A stretch of 64,000 nucleotides of DNA from Planctomycetota bacterium (GTDB lineage: Bacteria > Planctomycetota > UBA1135 > UBA2386). Positions 18,149-26,254 of the stretch are shown piece by piece. The notes beneath the pieces are model-generated. The model was not told the DNA's origin, made no database searches, and saw only the letters and a program-made list of their open reading frames with translations. The position numbers and the translations under genes were made by a program. The first letter of the stretch is position 1. Every line of letters begins with the position of its first letter. The stretch lies in the NCBI GenBank assembly GCA_016716265.1, contig JADJWQ010000006.1:1178001-1242000 (forward strand), in the 5' to 3' direction.

Positions 18149-18979
18149 TCACGGCGCCGTCGGCTCGTAGCCGAGCCGCTGCATCGCGGGCCCGCAGACG
18201 CGCTCCACCGTCGCGACCTGGTCGGCATCGAGCTCCCGTCGCCAGCGCCCGACGCTACGTCGGGGCGACGAGGACGTCGCGTGTCCGTCGAGCACGGCCG
18301 GACTGGTGTCGCACACCGCTTCGGCAGCGGTCGTAGCCGGTGCGACGCCGAGGAATCGCTCGACGGCGTGCAGCTCCTGCACCGGCTCCGCGACGAGGCG
18401 CTCGTAGCGTACGCACAGCGAGTCACTGCTGACGAGGACCGGGGCGAGCTGCTCCTCGAGGGCCGCCCAATGGTGGCAGAGGGCCTCGAAGCCGTGGAGG
18501 TCGACGTGCTCGTAGTCGCCGGCCAGCCTGCGCTGAAAGCGCCACATGGAGAGCACGGCGTCCCGCGGGTCCCGGACGACGTGCACGAACTGCACGCCCG
18601 GGAACGCCGTCGCGAGGTCCGACATCACCTGCGCGCCGAACACGATCTTGTCGCCGAACCGGATGAAGCGACGATCCGCGAACTCCGCGCGGTAGAAGTC
18701 GCGGATCAACGCGCGTACGTGCTCCAGGTGCAGCCGCGCGAAGCGAACCTGGTAGCGCGGATTGATCAGCCCGAGCAGGTGGAGCGGGCCGTCGTCGAGT
18801 GCCTGGTTCACCGGGAGGCCCGCGAAGATCTGCGTCGTCCGCAGGAACGGCAGCACGTGCGCCTCGTTGGTGATCGCGAGCTGCGGGTGCCTCGCGAGCG
18901 CGCGCGTCAGTCGGGTGGTGCCCGACCGCGGAGCGCCGACGACGAGAACGGGCGCATCCCAGCGGCAGCAGTCGTGCAT
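18149..18979 (-). CDS. Sulfotransferase family protein
   Basis: 276 residues. It transfers a sulfuryl group from PAPS to a hydroxyl or amine in the family. The 5'-phosphosulfate-binding loop GAPRSGTT is at residues 15-22 and the 3'-phosphate-binding motif FVHVVRDPRDAVLS at ~131-144; spacing is normal for the PF00685/PF13469 group. There is no signal peptide, so it should act in the cytoplasm or at its membrane face. The start at ATG 18979 has GAGGGAG 4 bases upstream and removes 13 unconserved residues of the longest frame. The substrate cannot be told; exopolysaccharide or a small metabolite are both possible. Confidence 0.88.
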   Translation of the reverse strand: MHDCCRWDAPVLVVGAPRSGTTRLTRALARHPQLAITNEAHVLPFLRTTQIFAGLPVNQALDDGPLHLLGLINPRYQVRFARLHLEHVRALIRDFYRAEFADRRFIRFGDKIVFGAQVMSDLATAFPGVQFVHVVRDPRDAVLSMWRFQRRLAGDYEHVDLHGFEALCHHWAALEEQLAPVLVSSDSLCVRYERLVAEPVQELHAVERFLGVAPATTAAEAVCDTSPAVLDGHATSSSPRRSVGRWRRELDADQVATVERVCGPAMQRLGYEPTAP

Positions 18980-19064
18980 GAGTCTCCCTCGCTCGACCCG
19001 GTCCACGCCGGGAATCATGATCCGCGCGCCCCGGCTTCCCTCCGGCGCGCGCGGCCGGTGTCAC

Positions 19065-20492
19065 TCACTCGTCCTCGTCGGTGCGCGCGAGCAGGTCGGC
19101 CGCGGGCTCGAGCGGCGTCCTGAGCGTCCGGAGGAAGGCGAGCAGGTTCTGCTTGTCGAACGGTGGCAGCGCCATGAAGCGGTCGCGCGCCGTCTGGGCT
19201 TCGCCCCCGTGGTATTCGATCGCGTCCGACAACGTCGTCGCACGGCCGTCGTGCAGGTACGGTGCCGTGTCCGCGACGCCCCACAGGCGCGCGGTCACGA
19301 AGAACCGATCGAGCGGCGCCCCGGTCGCCTCCGACAGCCGCGGCCCCATGTCGTGTCGTTTGAGGTCCGAGAACATCGGCACGCGGATGCCCGGGCCGCG
19401 AGGCGCGCGGTCGAAGCCTGCGGGGCTACGGGTGAGGTCCGCCGCGAAGTAGACGTTCGCGCGCGGGTCCGCGTGGACCTCGGGGAACGAGTAGGTCAGC
19501 CAGCGGCTGTCGGTGTCGATCGCCGGGACGTGGCAGTCGGTGCAGCCGATCGACTGGAACAACGACCGGCCATGCTGCGCCGACGGTGACAGCGGCTGCT
19601 GGACCGGGCGTTCGAGGTTCGTGTCGAACACGTGCAGCGCCGACAGCTCCCCGGGCAGGATCTCGTCGGTCACGCCGTCCTGGTCGGCGTCGACCCCCGC
19701 ACCGAACACCTCGACCGGCTGCATGCCGAAGTGGAACTGCATCGCCTCGACGTCGAAGGCGCGCGCGGTGGCGAACTCACCCTTGCGGCCGAACGGCCGG
19801 ACCACGAGGTCGGTGTCGACGCCCTCGACGCGCGACAGATCGTAGGTTCCGTTGCTGAACAGGATGGAACCGAACTCGACGCCCTTCGCGACGAGGCGGA
19901 AGCGGCGGTCCGGGTGGCGGCGCGCGCGCTCGCGCACTCGTTGCAATTCGAGCGTCATCTCCTTCGCGACCAGCTCGACACCGCCGGAGCCGAACAGGAA
20001 CGGTGGATTGATGAACCGACCGTCGAACGCGGCGAAGCCGTTGCCGGAGCGGTCGCCGACGTCGATCGCGGTGGGCTTGGCCATCACGTTGTTGTTCGAA
20101 CCGCCGACGCCGCCGACCGCGAACCGGAACGGCACCGTCGCATTGCTGCCGACGGAATGGCACTCCATGCAGGTCTGGGCGTCGAGGCCGTTGACCCGCA
20201 GGAACATGCCGTTGCCCGCCCACGGACTCGACTGCAGCGATGGCCGGCCGCCCGGCGCGGTCGGGTTCGACGGGTTCATCGGACCGTCGCCGAGGCCGTC
20301 GTGGATGTTGAACGGGGTCGCGAACATCCGCAGGCCGGCGGACCGGAGCTCGAACAACGACAGCTGGCCGGCCTGGATGTCGGCCTGCTGGACGCGCGGG
20401 CGGGGCAGGTTCGGCTGCTCGCCCGGGGGGATCTGGCTGTTGGCGGGGGCGCTGGCGCAGGCCAGCGCGAGAGCGATGAGGAGAGTGCGCAT
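19065..20492 (-). CDS. Secreted di-heme oxidoreductase (peroxidase-like)
   Basis: 475 residues with signal peptide MRTLLIALALACASAPANS. Two c-type heme-binding motifs are present, CMECH at about residue 109 and CTDCH at about residue 317, and the C-terminal part has PYLHDGRATTLSDAI, a segment shared with MauG/cytochrome c peroxidase-like di-heme proteins. The overall layout fits the DHOR (putative di-heme peroxidase) family of exported electron-transfer proteins. It lies downstream of, and on the same strand as, the 20645-22963 gene, with a strong stem-loop repeat between them, so it is probably transcribed separately. No partner cytochrome or metal-transport gene lies next to it. Confidence 0.88.
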   Translation of the reverse strand: MRTLLIALALACASAPANSQIPPGEQPNLPRPRVQQADIQAGQLSLFELRSAGLRMFATPFNIHDGLGDGPMNPSNPTAPGGRPSLQSSPWAGNGMFLRVNGLDAQTCMECHSVGSNATVPFRFAVGGVGGSNNNVMAKPTAIDVGDRSGNGFAAFDGRFINPPFLFGSGGVELVAKEMTLELQRVRERARRHPDRRFRLVAKGVEFGSILFSNGTYDLSRVEGVDTDLVVRPFGRKGEFATARAFDVEAMQFHFGMQPVEVFGAGVDADQDGVTDEILPGELSALHVFDTNLERPVQQPLSPSAQHGRSLFQSIGCTDCHVPAIDTDSRWLTYSFPEVHADPRANVYFAADLTRSPAGFDRAPRGPGIRVPMFSDLKRHDMGPRLSEATGAPLDRFFVTARLWGVADTAPYLHDGRATTLSDAIEYHGGEAQTARDRFMALPPFDKQNLLAFLRTLRTPLEPAADLLARTDEDE

Positions 20493-20610
20493 GGAAGGAA
20501 GCAGCGGCGCAAGCGCCGTCGATGCTATCCCAAGGTGGCGCAGCCGGCAGCCCAGCCCAGCCCCGCCCCGCCCCGCCCGGTCTCCCGCACGGCGCCAGGC
20601 GGCGCCGCGC

Positions 20611-20647
20611 TGACTTCCGATTCGTACGCGGTACCGATCGGAAGTCA
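20611..20647 (-). repeat. Dispersed stem-loop repeat, copy 1
   Basis: Shares the core CGTACGCGGTACCGATCGG and the end GAAGTCA with the other copies. Its left part differs: TGACTTCCGAT replaces the TGATGTAAAA half, so the copy is bounded by 11-base perfect inverted arms (20611-20621 and 20637-20647). The TGA stop of the - strand gene 20645-22963 is made by the repeat itself. It could act as a transcription terminator or RNA-stabilising hairpin for that gene. Confidence 0.8.
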
Positions 20648-22963
20648 GCGGGTGGGGATCAGCTCGCGGAAGGAGGACTCCGGGAGCTGCCAGATCGTGC
20701 CGTCGTCGGTGACGACGTAGCGCGAGCCGCGGGAGCTCTCGTTCGCCTCGTAGAGGACGACGTGGAGCTCGTCGGCGGTCGGCCGCTCGAAGACGATCAT
20801 GTCACGACTGTAGATGTCGTCGGTCGACACCTTCAGGCGCCCGTCGGCGAGGTAGCGGAACGAGGTGGAGAGCTGCTGGACCTCGCCCTCCTCGTCCTCG
20901 TACTCGGTGACCAGCGGCTCGTCGTCGCCCGGCACGACGAACACGGACTCGTCGTCGATCAGACCGCGGGTCAGGAGCGTGCCGAGGTCCCGCGGCAGCG
21001 TCTTGCCCTGACCGAACGCGGTGCGGTAGGAGCGCAGGGCGGCCCAGACCTGCTTCAGCCGCGCCTGGCACAGCTCGTCCTCGAGGCTCGCTGCCTCCTG
21101 GTCGAGGATCATGCCGACGACGGTGGGCATCAGCGGGATGTAGAGCGACATGACGATCGCGGTCAGCGGGCCGCCGAGGCTCGAGGCGGCGGCCAGCTCG
21201 ATGCCGTCGTCATTGCGGCGCATGCCGCCGAGGCCGGGGCCGAAGAAGCGCACGACGTCGCGCGCGCGCGGCATCTCGCCGGCGTCGATCAGCGGCTCGG
21301 ACTTCGCTCCGCCGAACGGTCCACCGAGCATGTTGTTGATGCCGAGCTGGATGACCGGCATGTAGTCGTCGCCGATCATCGTGTAGATCGCACGCGGATC
21401 GAACTCGACGCGCATCCCACCCGTCTCGGCGCCGGACAGGAACGCCAACGGCGCGCCGTCGAGATCGATACCGGTGCTGCCGGCGGTACCGTCGAGCAAG
21501 CCATCGAGCACGTTCTTCAGCACGCGCGGATCGCTGCCCACGTACAGCACGCCGTCGTGCACCGCGTAGGTGAACACGAACGGCACCGGGCTGTTCGGGA
21601 CCTGCACGCTGGTCCACTCGATGCCCTTGTGCTCACCGGAGCCGAACTCGATGCCGGTCATCGCCTCGCGGAACGCGGCTTCGAGCTTGTCGAACGCAGC
21701 GCTGTCGGCGATGCCGAGGGCCATCGCGAGCCGCGGGATCGGCGGGAACCCGCCCGGCAGACCCGCCGAGATGCCGAACGCGGCGCCGCCGGTGAAGGCG
21801 GCGAACACGTCCTGCGGCTTGATCGGCGAATCGGCGGCGTCGGCGTCGGGATCGAAGTCGGGCTCGTCGACCTTCCGGACCGCGATCATCGTGTCCCACA
21901 GGCGGCGCATGTCGATGCCGCCGCTCATGTGCATCAATGCGGGGCCCGGCAGCGGGACCGTCGGCTGCTGGATCGACGGATCGCCGAGCGCCGCGAGCAG
22001 ACCCTCCGGGCCGCCCGGGACGCCGATCTGTACGGTCTCGTGGATGTGCTCGCCGACCATCGCGGCGCCGTAGGTCAGCGTCTTGACGTCGAGCAGGCCC
22101 AGTCGGCGCAGGATCTCCTCGGGGAACTCGTCCGCGTCGCCGGCTCCCTTGCGCGCGGTCTCCAGCAGCGCCGCGACGTCGACATGCAGCAGGAACCCGG
22201 CCCCACCGTCACCGAGCACCCGGCGCCGCGCCATCTGCAACGACTCCGGCGTGCCCTTCTCGAGCGTGCCGATCCGGTCCTCGTCGCCGAAGCCGAAGAT
22301 CACCTGGCGGCCGGTGCGCGCCATGACGGCGCAGCCGAACGGAGCGTCGCGGTCCTCGTCGAGCCGGAACATCTGCATGGTGTTGCCACCGGCGATCTCG
22401 ACCTCCTGCGTGCCGGTGACGCTGCGTTGCTTCTTGGCCCAGGCGAGCAGCTGGTCGCAGACCCCGTCCCAGGTCTCGGCGTCGGCCTCGGCGGGCTCCG
22501 CGAACGCGATGACGCTCGGGATCTCCTCCTCGGCGTCCTTCGGCGGGTAGACGTAGATCTGCGCGTTGTAGGTCGGCCGCACGTCGGCGAGCTTCTCGAC
22601 GATGTCGAGCAGCTCGCGCATCACGTCGTCGGCCTCGTCGGTCCCCGCGTCCGGTAGCGCGTCGACCAGCTTCTGCAGCTCCTCGATGTGGGCCTGCCGG
22701 CGCTCGATCTCGGCGGTCAGCGCGTCGACGGTCGGCTTGATCGCCGGATCCTCGACGAGCTTCCCAAGCGCGGTCGCGAAGAACGCGGTCTCGAGGTCGC
22801 CGGACGCGTCGATGCACAGCATCCAGCCGGGCTGCGGCCCGAACACGACGCCGGCCCGGGCGGGCGCGGTCGTGTCCTGCGCCGCGGCGAACGGTGCGAG
22901 GAGGGAGAGGGCGGCAGGAAGGACCGCCCGGTGGAGACTCGACATGGCTCGGAACATGGACAT
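20645..22963 (-). CDS. Large secreted protein of unknown function
   Basis: 772 residues; the ATGs at 22963, 22957 and 22945 are all possible, and the last gives the cleanest signal peptide (SSLHRAVLPAALSLLAPFAAA). No enzyme motif is recognised. The body has alternating long helices (an acidic, Glu/Asp-rich segment near residues 80-130) and beta-rich parts. The last ~150 residues, with LKQVWAALRSYRTAFGQGKT and LGTLLTRGLIDD, resemble the pseudopilin-like region found at the end of many planctomycete secreted proteins, though here without an N-terminal pilin helix. It starts 48 bases after the stop of the S41 protease gene and is probably in its operon. Its stop codon lies inside a dispersed stem-loop repeat. 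Confidence 0.7.
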   Translation of the reverse strand: MSMFRAMSSLHRAVLPAALSLLAPFAAAQDTTAPARAGVVFGPQPGWMLCIDASGDLETAFFATALGKLVEDPAIKPTVDALTAEIERRQAHIEELQKLVDALPDAGTDEADDVMRELLDIVEKLADVRPTYNAQIYVYPPKDAEEEIPSVIAFAEPAEADAETWDGVCDQLLAWAKKQRSVTGTQEVEIAGGNTMQMFRLDEDRDAPFGCAVMARTGRQVIFGFGDEDRIGTLEKGTPESLQMARRRVLGDGGAGFLLHVDVAALLETARKGAGDADEFPEEILRRLGLLDVKTLTYGAAMVGEHIHETVQIGVPGGPEGLLAALGDPSIQQPTVPLPGPALMHMSGGIDMRRLWDTMIAVRKVDEPDFDPDADAADSPIKPQDVFAAFTGGAAFGISAGLPGGFPPIPRLAMALGIADSAAFDKLEAAFREAMTGIEFGSGEHKGIEWTSVQVPNSPVPFVFTYAVHDGVLYVGSDPRVLKNVLDGLLDGTAGSTGIDLDGAPLAFLSGAETGGMRVEFDPRAIYTMIGDDYMPVIQLGINNMLGGPFGGAKSEPLIDAGEMPRARDVVRFFGPGLGGMRRNDDGIELAAASSLGGPLTAIVMSLYIPLMPTVVGMILDQEAASLEDELCQARLKQVWAALRSYRTAFGQGKTLPRDLGTLLTRGLIDDESVFVVPGDDEPLVTEYEDEEGEVQQLSTSFRYLADGRLKVSTDDIYSRDMIVFERPTADELHVVLYEANESSRGSRYVVTDDGTIWQLPESSFRELIPTR

Positions 22964-23010
22964 GGTCTTCGGTCGATCAGGGTGAATTGCTGCGCCGCGC
23001 CGGTGCGCGC

Positions 23011-26000
23011 TCAACGCTGCAGGCCGCGATACTCCGGCGCGTCGCCCAGGGCGACGCCGGCGTCGTCGGCGATCGCCTCGATCGCCGCCCGCAGCACGCG
23101 GTCCTCCTGCACGTCGGGCAGCAGCCGCGCGAACCGCTCCTCGTCGTCGGCAGCCATCAGGATGCGACGGCGCAGCTCGGCGCGCACCAGCTGGCGGACG
23201 AGCTCCGGCTCGGCCCAGCGCTTCACCTTGTCGGTGAGCTCCGCGAAGTCGGGATAGGCGTCGACGACGCCGCCGTCGAACTCGGCGAGCTGCTCGGCGA
23301 TGTCCGGGTGCTGCTCCAGCAGCGTGTCGACGTACTTGGTGAACGCCTGGTGCTGCACGACGCGCATGCGGTCCGACATCGCCGAGCCCTTCGGCGCCGG
23401 CAGACGGACCGCGACGTCGGGCTCGACGCCGATGCCGTGGATGCTGCGCCGGCCCTCGGGCAGGTAGTAGCGCATCATCGTCAGGTAGATCGTGTAGGTG
23501 GAGCTCGTCGTGCCGAGCGCCGACTCCGCCGAGAAGCCCGGGATCGCCATGCCGCTCTGGCCGATGCCCTTGCCGAAGCTCGTCTGCCCGACGACCACCG
23601 CACGGTGGTTGCCCTGCAGGCTGCCCGAGGTCATCTCCGACGCGCTCGCGCTCGAGTGATCGACCAGGATCGCGAGCGGATAGTCGCGATCGGCGCCCTT
23701 CGACGTCGAGCGCACGACGTCGTCCTCGGTCCGCTCCTCGTCGACGCGCGTCTCGTTGATCGTGATCGTCTTGTCGGCCGGCAGGAACAGGTCGCAGATC
23801 GCGGTCGCGTCGACGACCGTGCCGCCCGGATTGCCGCGCAGGTCGAGGATCAGCGCCTTGACGCCCTGCTGCTCGAGGCGCGACACCGCCTGCTCGATCT
23901 TGACCGAGCAGCCCGGCTCGAACTGCTTGAGCCGCACGAACCCGATCTGCCCCGGCAGCATCGTGCTGACGACGGTGAACCGCGTCGTCGAGTCGTTCGG
24001 GACCAGATGGAACGGGTACGGCCGCAGCCAGCCCTCGCGCAGGATGTGGAAGTCGGCCTCGGTGTTGAGCGCCTTGCGCAGCTCCTTCGCCGACAGGTCG
24101 GCCGCGAACTGCTCGCCGATGCGCACGAGCTGGTCGCCGGCCTGCAGACCGGCGTACCACGCCGGGCCGTCGAACATCACGAAGTCGACGATCACGACGC
24201 CGTCCTTCTCGGTCGCCGCGAAGCCGTTCGACTTGTCGTTGCCGTCGAGCATCGCCGGCAACCAGGTCGGCTTGCCCTCCGGGTCGTTGGAGGGCAGCAG
24301 GCGCGAGTAGCGGTCGCCGAGATGGGCGATCATCCCCTGGCCGGCCGCGTTGGTCAGCCGCACGAGATCCGCGACGGCGCCCTCGAACGGCACGGCTCCG
24401 AGCGCGCGCAGCGCGCGCTCCGGCGCCTTCGCTCGCTCGCTGCGCAGCAGCCGCTCGAGCAGGCGGCGCTCGGCGCCGCGCAGCTCCAGCTCGCTGTCCT
24501 TCTCGTCGAGGAGCGCGACGATCGCCTCGTGCGCCGCCGCGTCGAGCTTGTCGTGGTCGATCTTCGACTTGTCGCCGAAGTGGAAGAACTCACCGATGAT
24601 CCGCTCGCGGACGGCGGTGACGATCCGCTCCGCCTCGCGCGACGCGACCAGCCACGGCAGCGTCTCCCGCTGGCCGTCCGAGGCCTGGCGACCGACGCTC
24701 CGCGTGAACGCCTCGAGCGCCTTGTCGATGCCGCCGGTCCGGGCGGTGCGCGCGTCGGACAGGATGCCGTCGAGCGCGGCGACGACGCGCGCGCGCAGCG
24801 CGACGTCGTCGGTCGCCTCGCCGGCCGCGATCACGAGCGCGGGCGCGAAGTCCGGATCCTGCAATGCCGCGATCGCGTCCGCCGCGGCGAGGCGCACGGC
24901 CGGGTCGTCGTCGAACAGGCCGGCGCCGAGGCACAGCCTGGCGCCGTGGTCGTCCGGCCGGGAGCGCAGCGCGGCGAGCGCGGCCGAGCGCACGCGCGGC
25001 TCGCCGCTACCGGCGAACACGTCGACGAGCGCTGCGGTCGCCGCGCTGTCGGCGAACTCGCCGAGCGCCAACGCGCACACCTCGAGCACGCGCTGGTCGC
25101 CGCCGTCGACGAGCGCGCGGGCGCGCTCGGCGAGCGCGGTCAGGCCGTCGGCGTGTCGCTGGGCACCGAGCGAGGCGGCGGCGAGCGCCGCGACCCGCGG
25201 GTCGCGCTGGCCCAGCTTGCCGGTCAGCTCCTCGACCTTCATGCGGCGCGCGAACGCGCCGGCGAGCAGCTGCCGCGTGCGGATGCCGGTGCCCTGCAGC
25301 GCCGCGGCGACGCCGTCGAAGTCGGCCGGCCGCGCGAGCTCCGCGGCGAGCTGCAGCGCCTCGGCGCCGACCGCCGCATCGGGAGCGCCGGCGAGACCGG
25401 CGAGCGCGACCGCCTTGTCGGGCGCGCCGAGCTCGGCGAACAGCCACAGCGCCTGCAGCCGCTCGAACGTCGGACGCCCGCCGTCGCGGGTGACCGCGAG
25501 CAGCGCCGGCCCGGCGCGATCGGCGAGCTCGAGCACGCGCGACACCGCGGCGTCGCCGGCGTTGATGCCGGCGTCGAGGTCGCGCAGCGCGGCGGCGACG
25601 ACCACCGCTGTGTACAGCTCGGCGTGGCCATCGCCGTCCGCGAGTCGCTTCGCCGCCAGATCCAGCGCGCCCGGACCCACCTCCGCGAGCTCGCGGACCA
25701 GCGCGGCCGGCGTCCGGCTGCCGCGCTCGCCGAGCAGCTCCGCGACCCGATCGACGACCTCGGGGGTCGCGCCGTGCACGGCCGCGAACACGCGGCGCGC
25801 GTGGGCGGCGAGCACCGGGTCGCTCGCGTCGCAGGCGGCGCGCACCGCGGCAGCGCCGTCCGCGCCGAGCGCGATCAGGCCGCGGACCGCGGCCTGCCGG
25901 CGCGCCCACTGCGGGTGGGTCAGCTCGCCGAGCAGCCGCTGGGCGGGCGGCTCCTGCGGCTGTTGCGGACCTTGCTGCACCTCCTCGATCCGCAGGATCT

Positions 26001-26124
26001 GCTGGATCTCGATCGGCAGCGGCAGGGACTGCGCGGCGACCGCGGCGACCGGCCCGCAGGCGAGCCCGAGACCGCAGAGCCACCGCGCCGGGTGAAGACC
26101 TCCGAACACGTTCGATGCAACCAT
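23011..26124 (-). CDS. Secreted HEAT-repeat, PDZ and S41 (C-terminal processing) protease
   Basis: 1037 residues with a signal peptide (LCGLGLACGPVAAVAAQ). Residues ~70-560 are alanine-rich HEAT-like helical repeats (HPQWARRQAAVRGLIALG and many similar). A PDZ domain follows near residue 663 (AGLQAGDQLVRIGEQFAAD), and then an S41 peptidase domain: LDLRGNPGG, the catalytic serine in HSSASASEM near residue 826 and the lysine in TSFGKGIGQ near residue 851. CtpA-type enzymes cleave proteins in the periplasm. The long HEAT front is unusual for the family and could hold substrates. A second, unrelated secreted gene follows after 47 bases. It is transcribed away from the GHL10 gene, with a dispersed repeat copy in the divergent region. 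Confidence 0.9.
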   Translation of the reverse strand: MVASNVFGGLHPARWLCGLGLACGPVAAVAAQSLPLPIEIQQILRIEEVQQGPQQPQEPPAQRLLGELTHPQWARRQAAVRGLIALGADGAAAVRAACDASDPVLAAHARRVFAAVHGATPEVVDRVAELLGERGSRTPAALVRELAEVGPGALDLAAKRLADGDGHAELYTAVVVAAALRDLDAGINAGDAAVSRVLELADRAGPALLAVTRDGGRPTFERLQALWLFAELGAPDKAVALAGLAGAPDAAVGAEALQLAAELARPADFDGVAAALQGTGIRTRQLLAGAFARRMKVEELTGKLGQRDPRVAALAAASLGAQRHADGLTALAERARALVDGGDQRVLEVCALALGEFADSAATAALVDVFAGSGEPRVRSAALAALRSRPDDHGARLCLGAGLFDDDPAVRLAAADAIAALQDPDFAPALVIAAGEATDDVALRARVVAALDGILSDARTARTGGIDKALEAFTRSVGRQASDGQRETLPWLVASREAERIVTAVRERIIGEFFHFGDKSKIDHDKLDAAAHEAIVALLDEKDSELELRGAERRLLERLLRSERAKAPERALRALGAVPFEGAVADLVRLTNAAGQGMIAHLGDRYSRLLPSNDPEGKPTWLPAMLDGNDKSNGFAATEKDGVVIVDFVMFDGPAWYAGLQAGDQLVRIGEQFAADLSAKELRKALNTEADFHILREGWLRPYPFHLVPNDSTTRFTVVSTMLPGQIGFVRLKQFEPGCSVKIEQAVSRLEQQGVKALILDLRGNPGGTVVDATAICDLFLPADKTITINETRVDEERTEDDVVRSTSKGADRDYPLAILVDHSSASASEMTSGSLQGNHRAVVVGQTSFGKGIGQSGMAIPGFSAESALGTTSSTYTIYLTMMRYYLPEGRRSIHGIGVEPDVAVRLPAPKGSAMSDRMRVVQHQAFTKYVDTLLEQHPDIAEQLAEFDGGVVDAYPDFAELTDKVKRWAEPELVRQLVRAELRRRILMAADDEERFARLLPDVQEDRVLRAAIEAIADDAGVALGDAPEYRGLQR

Positions 26125-26163
26125 GACAGGCGGGCCGCGCAGGATACCCCACTCCCGCCCCGC

Positions 26164-26198
26164 TGAGGTCACATCGGTACCGCGTACGGTTTTTACAT
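26164..26198 (+). repeat. Dispersed stem-loop repeat, copy 2
   Basis: Opposite orientation to copies 1, 3 and 4. It reads ACATCGGTACCGCGTACGG followed by TTTTTACAT, so the dyad is followed by a five-T run. It lies in the divergent promoter region between the S41 protease gene (start 26124, - strand) and the GHL10 gene (start 26255, + strand). The left edge has GAGGTCA where other copies have GACTTCC. Confidence 0.8.
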
Positions 26199-26254
26199 AA
26201 GGCGCGGGGCGGCCGGCCCGGTCGCGGCCGGGGGCGGATCCGTAGGATGGCCGC

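Noticed and set aside
20522..26166. Very long + strand frames opposite the 772-residue and S41 protease genes
   Set aside because: Arg/His/Gln-rich composition, no domain, and full overlap with well-supported - strand genes; typical antisense frames in GC-rich DNA.
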